In this document: piece after piece, positions 36,063 through 47,345 of the stretch
Layout of the letters: every line of letters starts with the position of its first letter
How positions within the stretch are numbered: position 1 is the first letter of the stretch
Source of the DNA: Impatiens glandulifera
Taxonomy: Eukaryota > Streptophyta > Magnoliopsida > Ericales > Balsaminaceae
Length of the DNA: 64,000 bases
Assembly: GCF_907164915.1 (NCBI RefSeq)
Contig: NW_025919156.1
Location: 51,358 to 115,357 of the forward strand
Direction of reading: 5' to 3'
Made by a program: the position numbers and the translations under genes
Notes under the pieces: model-generated
The model's database searches: none
What the model saw: the letters and a program-made list of their open reading frames with translations, nothing else
Told to the model about the DNA's origin: nothing

Positions 36063-36800
36063 TTATCTGAAGAATTCAAACAGACACACAAAGAACAATA
36101 ATTTTTGAGAGAGAAAATCAGAGAAATCTAGGGTTCTTAGAAATCTTGAGTGAGAAAAAGTTTTCAATCTCATGCAAAACTGTCCTTATATAGACTACCA
36201 AGAGTCATATAGGGTAACTGTCGTTTTTCCTAGGGGTATGGCCCATCAATTAATTTTAGACGTCCTTTTCAAAGAGTCATCATTATATTGAAGGTATATT
36301 AGTAAATCTCTCTTAACATTGAAAGACACGTGTCTTAATGTTATTCGTAGATGATTGTTTTTATGTTTGAGCGGGAAAAAATAGATATCTCCTCACGTGG
36401 AACAGCTGTCCTTGATCGGTCTAATACACACGTAGTTAGACATTTTTCTTACGGTACCCATCTATGAAAACAAAACGTCTATTAGACGCATAGGTCTATT
36501 AGACGCAAGCGTCTAATCACGTGTCATATATACATCTAATGTCTATTAGACGTGTACGTCTAATTACTCCTGAGCAGCACGTATTAGACGTGTGTTTGGT
36601 TAGACATGAGTATCCACTTGCTCTTGACGTAAAAACACCTAACGTCTATTAGACAAGTACGTCTAACCGCACAGGTTTTAAACCACGACATATAAACTTA
36701 GATGCATTGAGTGTGAGCAAAAATACGTCTAAGTTCATGCCTCTTCCTTTAGACGACCTCGTCTAATAGACCGATTGAGGCTTTTCGTCTGAGTGTATCT
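36063..36800 (-). promoter_or_regulatory. Putative internal promoter of ORF3, element Z
   Basis: Toward ORF3: TTAGAC/GTCTAA motif cluster (36415-36800), E2F-like TTTTCCCGC (36371-36379), G-box palindrome AGACACGTGTCT (36324-36335), TATA box TCTATATAAGGA (36182-36193) and leader with GAACCCTAG. The elements occur in the same order and near-equal distances as in elements 1 and Y, which argues for function. Confidence 0.68.
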
Positions 36801-36989
36801 TTAATTTCAAAATAATTTCTCCCTCTCATTTTGTGCATGTATAGAATGAATAAACAAATGTTTTGAGGTCCTTAGGACCAAAAGTAATTTTAATATAAAA
36901 ACAAAGAAAAACATTTAGTCTTCTGGAATGGCAAAGGCCATTGTTGATCTTCTAAGATATATACTCAAAAGAGTATTCTCCTTGCTTCC
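36801..36989. other. Gag-ORF3 spacer, pol missing
   Basis: Short stretch between the gag 3' end and the TTAGAC cluster. It holds the CCTGCAGCCCTCCTGCA-type phrase also seen in Y (about 29800). In element W the equivalent point is where the protease begins, so this marks the place where pol is absent. Confidence 0.5.
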
Positions 36990-38849
36990 TTCCTGCAGCC
37001 CTCCTGCAACACCTACACAAGAAACTATTTACAAACTTTGGTACCGATATTCAATTGGGTCCTCGATCAATTAGTCCCTTAGGAATAAATATATGAGATA
37101 TTCTAATGGATTTCCCATTTTGTGTTGTGATTAATGCGTATGATTTCGACTTAACAGACGACTTCCTACTAGTTGCTAATCTCCTAGTTTTTGAAAAAGA
37201 TTTCTTTTAAAACTCCTTGACTTTGAGTCAAGTTTTAGATTGCCAGATCTGTTAGCTGCTTCTAACTTATTTTTCAGTCAGCTAACGGTCGGCGAAACAT
37301 AAATTATTTCATTCTTGAAAGCTACTTCTTCATGAATAGGATCAGATTCAATATCAGTCAAACTACCTTTAACAAAGCTTATTGGCTTAAGATTGTCATT
37401 CGATGAGTTTGACTTTTTGCACGACAGGTTTGAGTCATTGCCATCAAATCCTAGACCGGATCTAGATCCAACAGGTTTTAACATGCTGATCTGGTATTTG
37501 ACAGCTTCTCAAGACCTTGTGCATGCACTATCAACGTAGTTTAGCCTCTTGTTTTCAGCATAAATAGTTTGAATCTGTTCATTGAGCATCTCATTCTCAG
37601 ATGAGATCTCTTTCACATTCTTTTCAAAAACATTTGATTCAAAAATTTGAGGTGAAACTGGTTGAGACACTTCAGGTGACGATTTTGTTTTATTTAGGGA
37701 TTCTGTTAGCTTTCAGTACTCTATGACCATGTCATCTAGTGCAGCTACCAGTTGTTCCCTTGAAAACTTTTCAGAAGAGAAGATAAATACCTTAGTTTCC
37801 TGATTCTCTTCTTCATCTTCTCTTGCCATGAAGCAAGCCACGTTCTCGCCGTCACTATCACTAGATGAGAAGTAAGAGTCATATAGGTTTCTTATGTTCT
37901 TTCCATCTCCTGCCATAAGAGCCTTCAACTCCTTTTCATCATCCTTCTTATCTTCACGCTTAGGCTTACAACATTCCGATTGGTAATGACCTGCAATACC
38001 ACAATTATAACATTTAACATTAGTCTTGGATTTATTATTGTCATTGGAATTTGAAGAGCTTGAGTTAGAGTTGCTCTTCTTCATGAAGTCGCCAAACTTC
38101 TTCACGAAGAGAGACATGACACCGCTGCTCAGTTGCCGCGTCGCCATCTTCACATCAGTAGCTACTAGTGGTATTTTAGCAGTCACCAATGCTTTAGCAA
38201 TGATAATGGATGTGGATTGATCTTCTTCAATCCTACATTTCAGCTCGAACTCGTAGGCCTTGAGATCAGAAAACAGGTCGAAGAGAGAGATCTTGTTGAG
38301 ATTTTTGGATTCCCTCATATCCATTGTCTTTATGTCACATTCCCTTGGAACAGAACGCATGACCTTAATAGCAAGCTCCCAATTGCTATATGTCTTCACA
38401 AGGATAGATAAGGAGGAGACAATCTGGCTGAATCTGGTGTCGAACTCGTTCATTGTTTCATTAGGGCGCATCTTGAAACTATCAAACTGTTGAGTGGCAA
38501 CTATGATCTTGTTTTCCTTGGTTTGTTCGTTGCCCTCACACAAATGAGTGAGTCTGTCCCAGAACTCTTTAGAAGTATCACACTCGATGATATAGTTGAA
38601 CATGTTATCATCGAGAGATTTGTACAGAACATCAAGAGCCATGTTGTTGAGGTTGTTTTTCCTCTTTTCTTCACTGGTCCATCCGGATTACTCCTTATCG
38701 ATCTTGATAGGACCATCTGTGATGACACTCCATATGTCGTCATGGAGAGAAGAGAGATGAGCACAGACTCTCTTCTTCCACACGATATATTTTACCCTAG
38801 AGGAAGTGGGAATAGCGGTAACACTGGCATCTTTGGTTATGGTCGACAT
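36990..38849 (-). pseudogene. Copia-type gag of element Z
   Basis: Start ATG at 38849 (MSTITKDA). UBN2-type domain: HLSSLHDDIWSV, DGPIKIDKE, RKNNLNNMALDVLYKSLDDN, then LCEGNEQTKENKIIVATQQF and MRPNETMNEFDTRFSQIVSS (37713-38642). It carries FVKKFGDFMKKSNSNSSSSN, zinc knuckle CYNCGIAGHYQSEC (near 38000), an acidic Ser stretch and FSREQLVAALDDMVIEY. The C-terminal part (37278-37712) has ISMLKPVGSRSGLGFDGND. About four in-frame stops are present (near 38690, 37712, 37510, 37277). The protein is clearly related to the gag of W (shared GPIKI.KE, RKNNL.N and EGN..KENKI). Confidence 0.87.
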
Positions 38850-38878
38850 TCTTGGAAAAGCTTGAGAACAGAAACAAG

Positions 38879-38892
38879 GCTCTAATACCAAT
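38879..38892 (-). other. Primer-binding site of element Z
   Basis: Minus strand TGGTATTAGAGCC, one mismatch from the initiator tRNA-Met type site, two bases inside the LTR end. Confidence 0.85.
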
Positions 38893-40498
38893 TGATAGGA
38901 TCGGCGTAATCTATAGAGACGGGAGTCTGGAGATTGATGACGGCTTAGGAAAAACGATTTGATAGAAATCCTGTTAAGAATTTAGATCACTTTCTATTCT
39001 GCACAAACCCTTACAAACTCTTGAACGATTCAATTGCGGAAATATTTGCTTGAGTTTGTAGCTAAGAACCAAGAATGAAAAGATGACAGAAAGAAACAAC
39101 ACAGCAATTTGTGTATGAATGTTCGGAGTTGACTCTCCTACGTCACCCCTTCTTCCATCCACCGGAAGGATTCACTAAACTTGCAACGAATCAAATACAA
39201 TCGCAAAACTAGCTCTCTATTGAACAGAACAGACTCTGTTCAACTTACACTATGAAGAATATCACTCAGCTAATACAATACTTTAATTCTAACTCTTTCT
39301 TGATTGAACACTCAATAAAAGCAAGAAAGCAGCTCTCGCAATATGACAGTTTGTATGCTTAAGATAAAATAATCTGAGTATTGATAGATCGATGGTTCTT
39401 CCGTTGTCCTTGAGGATCTTTATATAAGGGTCGGCTCCTAACGGTCGAATCTTCCATAATAACATATGGCGAGCTTCCATTGGAGCGCCTCCATAGTACT
39501 CAACAGACTCTGAGCACTAGGATCGTGGCCGTACCAATCTAGTAGTGCGCCAAATATTCTTAGAGGATATTCCTGCAAAAACAAGTTGCGGGAAGAATAT
39601 TCGCTTACGTGGAATTAATCAATTGGTTGCAACTGTCTATCGTACTGATCTTCATAGGAAATTGGAGTAGGAGTAGCGTACAACTATTTGATCGTGGGTA
39701 GACGAGTGCTAGCTTCAAGCAACTGCTTAAGCCAACCCTTAGACGTATTTCACTTAGACGACCTCGTCTATTATCAGGATCCATTAGACCACCTAGTCAA
39801 ATGGGATTAGACAACACGTCTAAAACCACATCACTTCAGACTAATCTGAAGGAATTAGACTGCACGTCTAAGTTCTATTAGTTAGACTGCACATTTAACT
39901 ATACATCCCTTCAGACTAATCTGAAGGAGTTAGACTGCACGTCTAACTCTTACTAGTTAGACTACACATCTAACTCTCACTAGTTAGACTGCACGTCTAA
40001 CTATGTCTGTTAGACTGCACGTCTAACTCCGCTAGTTAGACTGTACGTCTAACTACATCTGTTAGACTACACGTCTAACTCCACTAGTTAGACTGCACGT
40101 CTAACTACGTCTGTTAGACTGTACGTCTAACTCCTCTAGTTAGACTGCACATCTAACTACGTCTGTTAGATTGCACGTCTAACTTCGCTAGTTAGACTAT
40201 ACGTTTAACTACGTCTGTTAGACTGCACGTCTAACTCTACTAGTTAGACTACACGTCTAACTACGTCTGTTAGACTGCAGGTCTAACTCCACTAGTTAGA
40301 CTGCACGTCTAACTCAACGCATCTAATGCTAAATCAGTCTAATGAACCTCATTAAGACTAAGTCTAATATGACCTGTTTTTGATACACCTGCACCAAAAA
40401 ACAATTAGACGGCATAAATTGAGTTTTATATACATTCATCATCAAAATTTCAATAGTCAAACTGCTTTGACACTTAGTCAAAATAATTTGACCCAACA
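38893..40498 (-). repeat. 5' LTR of element Z
   Basis: Plus strand begins TGATAGGATCGGC and ends AATTTGACCCAACA, followed by the target duplication CTTTG (40499-40503). Minus-strand TATA box CCTTATATAAAG at 39418-39429 marks the U3/R region. The conserved CCTACGTCACCCCTTCTTC block at 39136-39155 lies downstream of that promoter, in R/U5. Confidence 0.93.
39738..40325. repeat. Palindromic tandem array in 5' LTR of Z
   Basis: I count about 17 units of the dyad GTTAGACTGCACGTCTAAC in this array, spaced by 7-8 bp linkers. It lies about 320 bp upstream of the LTR TATA box in the direction of transcription. Confidence 0.94.
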
Positions 40499-40503
40499 CT
40501 TTG

Positions 40504-41443
40504 TTGTACAGAACACCCTCTGTTCAACTTATAATACTGAGATTTCACACAGTAAAGACAGTATATGAATTACAGAATGATCACACAGACAGACAATGAG
40601 TAATTAATGCTTGAGCTTGAGAGATTTGATAATAAAAAGAGAGAAATTAAGTAGCAGTGTGTGTAAAAATAAGTTGTGTTAACCGATTGTTTGTCTATTG
40701 TCCTTGGGCTTCTATTTGTTTTGGAAGTGCATCTATGGTCGAAACTACTTTGAGGACACGAGTCCTCCTTTTGTTGGACGACCATCAATAGTACAATGGT
40801 ACATTAAACTGAACATTGGGATCATGGTCGTACCAGACAGATAGTGCGTCAAATATCCTCTATGATTGTCTTGTACTGAAGAGATACAACATGGGCAATT
40901 TGAATGATAAACGCGTACGTGGCAGTCTTTCTTTTGTTGAGATCAGTTGGCTTGTTAGACGGTTGAAAACGGTAACTGCAAATGAGATGAGTACGTAGTT
41001 AAACGGATGTTTCCTTTAGACGGATGCTAAAGCAAGGCATCCAACGTTCTTCTTCAAACCGCGTCTAAGAAGGCGTTAGACGAAGTCTAACTACGCTTTC
41101 CTTTAGACGACGTCTAAAGAAGTTAGACCGCATCTAACTATGCTTCCCTTTAGATCACGTCTAAAGGAGTTAGACCGCATCTAACTGCGCTTCCCTTTAG
41201 ACCACGTCTAAAGTGATTAGAGGATGTCTTACTACACTTCTTCTTCAGACCACGTCTAAAGCAATTAGACGATGTCTTACTACACAACGACAAATAACAC
41301 AACTTAGTTTTATTCGTTTGCTTGTGCATAACTAAGTTTTATTTTAATTAATCCGCAAATCATCAAAATAATGACAATTCATAATTAGAACAATGTTGAT
41401 TTAAATAAACTTATTTTCTAAGTTCATTTTAATTGACTCAACA
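40504..41443 (-). repeat. Solo LTR (LTR-d), right portion
   Basis: Continues the LTR begun at 22394. It ends TTGACTCAACA at 41443, followed by CTATT (41444-41448), the same five bases that precede 22394. Both outer flanks are gypsy gag/pol, so this is a solo LTR, later split by element Z. At 41056-41285 it has about five 48-bp units with CTTTAGACCACGTCTAAAG dyads. Confidence 0.88.
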
Positions 41444-42345
41444 CTATTATACGATTCATTATTATTTCCCCGATTTAGGAAAGATGCAGTCTTCGGAGTT
41501 GGCAGTAATGGACCTCCCTTGTTTTCTAAATAGCCTCGCCGCACTAACGAATAAAAAATAGCATCTTGTAATTTCTAATTAGTTCGTTCTTGAACTTTAG
41601 CCATTCCCATCGCCTCAGTTAAGGACTGAGGTTTCTATATGCTAATCTGATTGGATATTTCTTCCTTGAATACATTTAAGTATCCCTTAATGGAGTACTC
41701 TTCAGTAACATATGGTAGTTTATATATAATATAGAGATACTTTTTATTGAATTCCATAATTGTTGCCGTCCACTTCAAGTCCTTCCATTCGTCTAGTAGA
41801 TCATCCAATCCGCTAGGACATAATTCTTTCAAAACATAGCTCACCCTAGAAGATGGTGTTGTAAATATGAGTTGAACTAGCAACGCGCCCAACTCATATT
41901 TCTTCTGATGAGCACATCTCATAATGGTCAGATGAGCACATGCATAATCCATCTTCAATTCTTCTGATGTCCGTTCTATTTAAAAAAAACATCTCAACTC
42001 CGTCAATTCAATCATCCACTACTTTGTCGTTAAACTTTGGAAAATCTATCTTCGACAGTCTAGTTGGAGGTTGATACATTTCCTCGTTATAAACTTTCCA
42101 ATATCGGACATCTTTGCCTCATCTACGATCACAATGATTATCACCTCAGAGATTTTGACATTCATCTTATGGTTCTTGATTATTACCAGTTGTACTTAGT
42201 CAGTTGATCGCATCGCTCATTGAAGCCATCATAGCTTCCATCCTTTCCAATTGGGTCTCTTGAGCCAATAGTCGTTTGTCCTATGCTTGATTGCGGCTAC
42301 GGATTTCATTCAGCTCCCCGTCGATACATGTTTCCACCATATTTC
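41444..42345 (-). pseudogene. Ty3/gypsy gag of the chromovirus
   Basis: The minus strand after the PBS encodes a Glu-rich start (MVETCIDGELNEIRSRNQA, then QETQLERMEAMMASMSDAI at 42200-42345). A retrotransposon-gag domain follows (41635-41958) with DEWKDLKWTATIMEFNKKYL and a TEEYSIKGYLNVFKEEI segment. Near 41580 is PQSLTEAMGMAKVQE, which fits the end of such gags. Stop codons and frameshifts are present. The frame is cut at 41444 by LTR-d and continues at 22393 toward the protease. Confidence 0.75.
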
Positions 42346-42352
42346 CAAGAAC

Positions 42353-42368
42353 GCTGCGCTGATACCAA
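42353..42368 (-). other. Primer-binding site of the chromovirus
   Basis: Minus strand TTGGTATCAGCGCAGC directly follows the LTR end GCTATATCA. It resembles the initiator tRNA-Met site with changes after TGGTATCAG. Confidence 0.7.
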
Positions 42369-42869
42369 TGATATAGCTTAAAGTATATTTAAACTGCTAA
42401 CCTAGTTAAAAGTGGGAGATACCCTGATTTTAAGTGGAGAGTATAATAGAATGGAGGGTGAGAATGAGATTCACAATTGCAATCTGCAATTGAGAGTATT
42501 AGGTATTAAATAAGAAATTAACGATTAAGGAAGAAAAAGATTGGAGATAAAAGATAGAGAGAGAAGTTTACCTTAGAAGATTTCTTTAAAAATGTTCGTG
42601 ACCATTGCAGATCATGATCTCTTCTTTATATACCCATCATCTGCCATAATTAACTCCCCTCTAATTCTATATTTTTGGCTACTACCTTATTAATAATTAT
42701 TTATTTCTATATAAATAATTATTTATTAAGTATTCCATATTTTGGTTTAATACCTTATTTATAACTATTTACTGTGCATAATTAAAAATAGAACTTCTGA
42801 CATGAGTTACGTCTACCCGTCCGCTTATTTTTGGGTTAGAAAACCTAACCCTAGCAATCCCTAGTAATA
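42369..42869 (-). repeat. 5' LTR of gypsy chromovirus
   Basis: Pairs with 18247-18733. The right border at 42869 is followed by GTGTG (42870-42874), which also precedes 18247. A 19-bp AATTATTTATTTCTATATA-like duplication near 42695-42725 makes it slightly longer than the partner. The minus-strand start is TATTA, not TG. Confidence 0.86.
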
Positions 42870-42874
42870 GTGTG

Positions 42875-44845
42875 ATTTCTTCTTCTTTGCAATAACGGTG
42901 AAATTTGAATGTGTAATTCTTGAGAAGTATTTTAAAAATGAAATCTAGTATCTCCAGGGAGAGAGAGAGGGTCTCATGTCCTAACTCCCCTTTCACCTTT
43001 AAATAATATTCTATGGATACCATTCACATTTACTACAAAGTGATGTACAAAGTGAGGTGTTGTTACACACTGCATAATCTACTCAATAATAATGATAGGA
43101 AATCCAACAACATAAAAGAATTCTTAGATGGATTCTTATCTAATCGAGTCTAAAGCTTTTCGGATGTTAATTTTGAAAGTCACTCGCGGTGATAGGGATT
43201 TCTTCCCATAACATTTTAATAAATTATATATAAAGAGAATGTTATGGGAGATAGAGAGATTATGAATAAATGATTATTGTCCTAAACTTATCATTTTCGA
43301 AATAACAATTTTGAACCTTTAAGAATAAATTTTAGAAATGATTTTACGAATGTCCTAAAATTTTTCTTGGAGCGAATTTTTGGGAATCAAATTCAATACC
43401 TTCATGTTCCATTACTTAAGCATCTTACGGTTTTAGAAGAATTTCAGGACACCATCACAAACATTCTTTCATAAAATTTCACAATTTTATTTGAATAAAG
43501 CTACGTCTTATACCCGTTGGGTCCTGGACTTTTATCACCTTTCATTGAAAACAACATCTTTTTCACTTATTCATTGCTAACCCTTTCTATCCACTAATTG
43601 GAGTTCTCTTTGTTAATTCTTCTTTGGACAATTTACTAGGCAACACGAGGTTCCTATTAGTCTCTTATAGTAACTGATAGCATCATTAAGTACTACTTCT
43701 TACACTTAAATCATTTCCCCATTGCTATTTTTCAGCCTTAGTACTTGGTTCCTAATTTGTATAAGAATGAAGTGTTCTTGTCTCCCAATGAGAGTCATTT
43801 CTCTCTAGATTTTTGTTTCATATAACACACTTAATTTGAGTAGAGGTCCCTGAATTTTGTTAATGCATCTTTCTTCTCATCTTGATAGTTAACAAGATTT
43901 TGCATTCTTAGGTTTTTTCTTTTTATATTTTCCAATTTCGATCTTTCTTCCTCCACATGCTTATAGATTTTGCTGTAATTCTTGTGGTTGAAGATGTTGA
44001 GTTTCTATTGAGGAGTCTAATCTTTTCACTAACTTTGTACATCTTTGTCCCCTTAATTATTGTATTCTAGGTTTCCTACAAAATTATTTTAAATCATTTG
44101 TCTTCCATCCAAAAATTGAAGAATTAAAAGGGTCTTTTACGTTTTTTTCTCTTTCCTAGAAAAATTTCAATGGGTAGTGATCATGGATTCTTGGTTGTAA
44201 TACTTGTATCTGGGTTTTGAATAGAGCTTCGCCTATTTCTCGTTAATTAGTCCACGATCAATGCGACTGTTTATCATATCCTCTAATGCTCTAGTAGTTT
44301 ACCATGAGAATATAGTACCAGAGCTCTATGGTTTAATGCAACTTAGATCACTGATACATTTACTGAATTCTATTATTTCCTATGTAATTTCGTTTTCTAA
44401 CTCTCTCTCTCTTGGATGAATTTGGTAACATTAAAGTCTCTCATTAATAACAAAGGCTCATCATCAATTCTTCTTCTGAATTCATTCCATAATTACTTTC
44501 TCTTGCTTCCTACCTTTCTTCCATATACAACATAGTAATTTTTAACCTTGGTCACCAAGCTTTGAACCTCTGTCGTGAAAACTTATTTTCTGTCGAATAT
44601 ATTGACCTCAAATAACATGTTATTCCATCCAATATGTATTCTGTTTTTAAACCCATGTGAATTGTGGATATATGGCCATCTGTTTCCAAAAAAAAAATCT
44701 TTAACAACAATCTTAATTTGACTGTGTATGACTTTTGTTTTGAGTATTCCCAAGACAGTGATTTCATACATTTCAATAATCTTTTTAACCTCTCTCTTTT
44801 GATGTGCTCTTTTAACCCTCTAATGTTCCATATCATGTAATTCAT
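42875..44845 (-). pseudogene. LINE-2 ORF2 N-terminal part (endonuclease and RT)
   Basis: ATG at 44845 starts MNYMIWNIRGLKEHIKRERL, the opening of the apurinic-type endonuclease of plant L1 ORF2. The RT region is seen as GDKSPGPNGYK (about 43504-43540), RVTFKINIRKALDSIR (about 43131-43190, motif A) and FKFHRYCKEEEIT just before 42875. The next motif, FADD, lies across the gypsy insertion at 18240. Frameshifts are frequent, and a run of eight or more A/T near 44690 disrupts the endonuclease. Confidence 0.82.
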
Positions 44846-46900
44846 TTACAATTATTAGTTGACTACTTTTTTCCTTCTCTCTTGTCTGCCGCACATTTTT
44901 TCTATATTCTTGGGTTGTAGAGATCACAAGACTATAGCAGTGATTTACTTTCCTCTGAATCGGTGACTGAATTGTTTCATTTGAAGAGTAGGGTTTTTGA
45001 TAATATTTTCCTTCTCCATTCTGTTCATATTTTGTATCACTCCATTTCATGGTGCTTACTCTAAATTTTCCTCCGTTTGCAGGTTCATTGATTTCAACTT
45101 CATTCGAATTCCTCCATGTATTGGGATCGACTTTTATTGTTTCATCTTCACTTTCATTCATTATTTATTCTTCCTGTGTTCTTGCAATCTGGCCATAATC
45201 TTCTTCCTTTTCATCATTGATTTCCCCTTTGTTTGTCTATATTTTTCCTAGTTCTACTTCTAATTTCTGTTATATTTCCTCTGATGATTGTCCCCCTTCT
45301 TCAAGAGGGCACTCAATACCCGATTCATTAGTTTCCTCCTTTCCTTTATGTTCCTATGTTTTTTGACTTTTTCTGGTCTTTCACTACTTTTGGGCTTTTA
45401 GTGATCGATTACTTGAAGGTGTTACATGAAGAACATTTTTGTTGCCTCCATTCGTCGTGAAAACCCACAATAGTGGCTTTCCCTTTTCGATCAACAATTG
45501 TCAGCTCCGATGGAAGGACGATTCTATGATGTAATTCTATAGTCATCTTAGCAAAGGTAAGGTTTTAATTCTATTTTGTTGTTGGATCCATGTGTAATGG
45601 ATTCTCATGTATACTAGAAAAGTGACTTAATGCTTGGGTATTATACATGTGGGGATGAATATTTCTCAATCTGAACTAGATTTGTACTGATTATTTCGGT
45701 ATGCTTTTCATATCTAGTTCCTTCTATACATCTCTCGAGCTCCATACATTCCTTTCCCACATATGTGTGCTCTAGGTTTAAAGTATTTTCCAGATTTGCT
45801 TCTTGATTGAACTTAAGGAAGTACATACGATGGCTATTCGATGTTAGTTCTTCCAAACAAGATTTTCCCCATTGTTTGAGTAGATTCTCATTTGTGGCAT
45901 GGAATGGTACATGGTTCCTTACGATATAGTTACCCACCACTACGCGTTCCCATGAATTACGCATTTTTCTTTTATTTTCGGTGGTAGTTTGAACTCAAAT
46001 GGGTTCTTCAGTGTCTCTACCTTTGTTTTAAATGCTCCAAGAAATATCTGTCCCCTTTTTGGAGTTTTGGTTACAATTTCTTATTTTGTATTTTTGTTTG
46101 TTTCGCGCTTTGTTTCTGCTCCGTGCTTTTTTTTCAAACTTGATTTACCTTGTAGTTTGGATTGATTTTAAGAGTATAGACCTTGGTTTTGGTGCATTTT
46201 TCTAGCTCCCTCATCGTGTCGAATGACCAACTATCAATGTTATCGTATTCCTCTTTCTAAAGAAGAGTTCAATCCTGAAGGTAATGGATATTGAGTTGAA
46301 CATTAAATTGTTGAGTTTTTTCACTATTAAGAACCATTTCACCAATCTTAACTTGAGACAACATTTTGGTAATTTTATTTCTAAACCCCTTAAGATTTTC
46401 CCTTTTGATGAAGCTCACTTTCCATTTCCCGTCAGTATTAATGACCTTTGTTTCACAAATTTTCTCTTTCATTTTTTGTCCTGAGCCTTCTTCCATACTT
46501 CTTCTTTATCTGTTTCAGCTTTTTCTTTCTATTTATCCTTTTTTGCTTCCTTAATTGATTATTAATATATGATATTCTGATCTGGTATATCATTTATTCC
46601 TTACTTTTGTTAATTCCCACTAATTCTTTTCGATCATCCCTTTCAGTTGAGTCAGAATCATCAACAATCACCACATTCTCTGAATGAATAAATTTCCAAT
46701 AGAATCATCAACAATTTCATTTGAAGGAACTTATTTGTTAATATTTTCAATTGTGTAGTTGAAATTTTATTTCTCTATGCATTCAACATGTATTTCACAA
46801 TTATTACTATCTACGTTGACATTCATCTTATAGTTTTATTTGAAGTTAATGAGAAAAATACATACCTAGTGCTTTTCTTGCATTAACTTTGGTGTTTTTG
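44820..46900 (-). pseudogene. LINE-2 ORF1 (DUF4283-like), decayed
   Basis: Segments on the minus strand: GNYIVRNHVPFHATNENLL and MYFLKFNQEANLENTLN, then YVGKECMELER (45641-45964); ENPLHMDPTT, NLTFAKMTIELHHRIVLPSE and DRKGKATIVGFHDEWR (about 45440-45640). These are the successive blocks of DUF4283 and its following zinc-knuckle-like part. The C-terminal tail (44820-45161) is Glu/Asn/Lys rich and its stop lies 26 bp inside the ORF2 start. The farther upstream part (46269-46496) is Lys rich and less certain. Confidence 0.72.
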
Positions 46901-46994
46901 CTCTCGTTAGCAGGATCTTTCCTCATACCTTGTTTTTGTCGAACTTCCTTGATGTCCTTGGGTATTTTTGGATTATTGACTTCCTTTTTGATTA

Positions 46995-47070
46995 TTTAAT
47001 CTAATTATTCAAAACCATGTAATTTTGTAATTGTTGGCTACTTATATTAAATTTTCATTTTAATCTAACA
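46995..47070 (-). repeat. Truncated 3' LTR of element W (candidate)
   Basis: The sequence ends TTTTAATCTAACA at 47070 and is followed by ATTTCTCCCACTT, a polypurine tract on the minus strand (AAGTGGGAGAAAT, 47071-47083). ORF3 of W lies just inside. The rest of the LTR is not recognisable because LINE sequence occupies the left side, so the LTR is truncated or too diverged to see. Confidence 0.5.
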
Positions 47071-47345
47071 ATTTCTCCCACTTTAATTGTTTAGAATAAA
47101 TTATCAAAGTCAGTTAGATTTATCAAAAACATTGATCTGTTTCTTATTTAGCATTTTCTCCTGTTTTGATATTTTTATTTAAAGATTTATCAAAAACCAG
47201 TAGTAAGTAGGATAATAATCATTATAAAATCACCCTTGTTTGATAGATAGAAAAAGTGATGTTAGCAAAAATAACCATATATTTAACATAAAAGGACTTT
47301 AAGTGTAAGAGGCATAAGTAAAAGAGCAGTGATAAAGGAGAGGTT
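47071..47345. other. 3' untranslated region of element W with polypurine tract
   Basis: AT-rich stretch between the ORF3 stop and the LTR remnant. The minus-strand purine run AAGTGGGAGAAAT abuts TGTTAGATT. Nothing else is seen. Confidence 0.5.

Noticed and set aside
40504..41443. Considered as an LTR partner of element Z or the 5' LTR of another complete element
   Set aside because: The CTATT duplication shared with 22389-22393 and chromovirus sequence on both outer sides show it is a single solo LTR split by Z.
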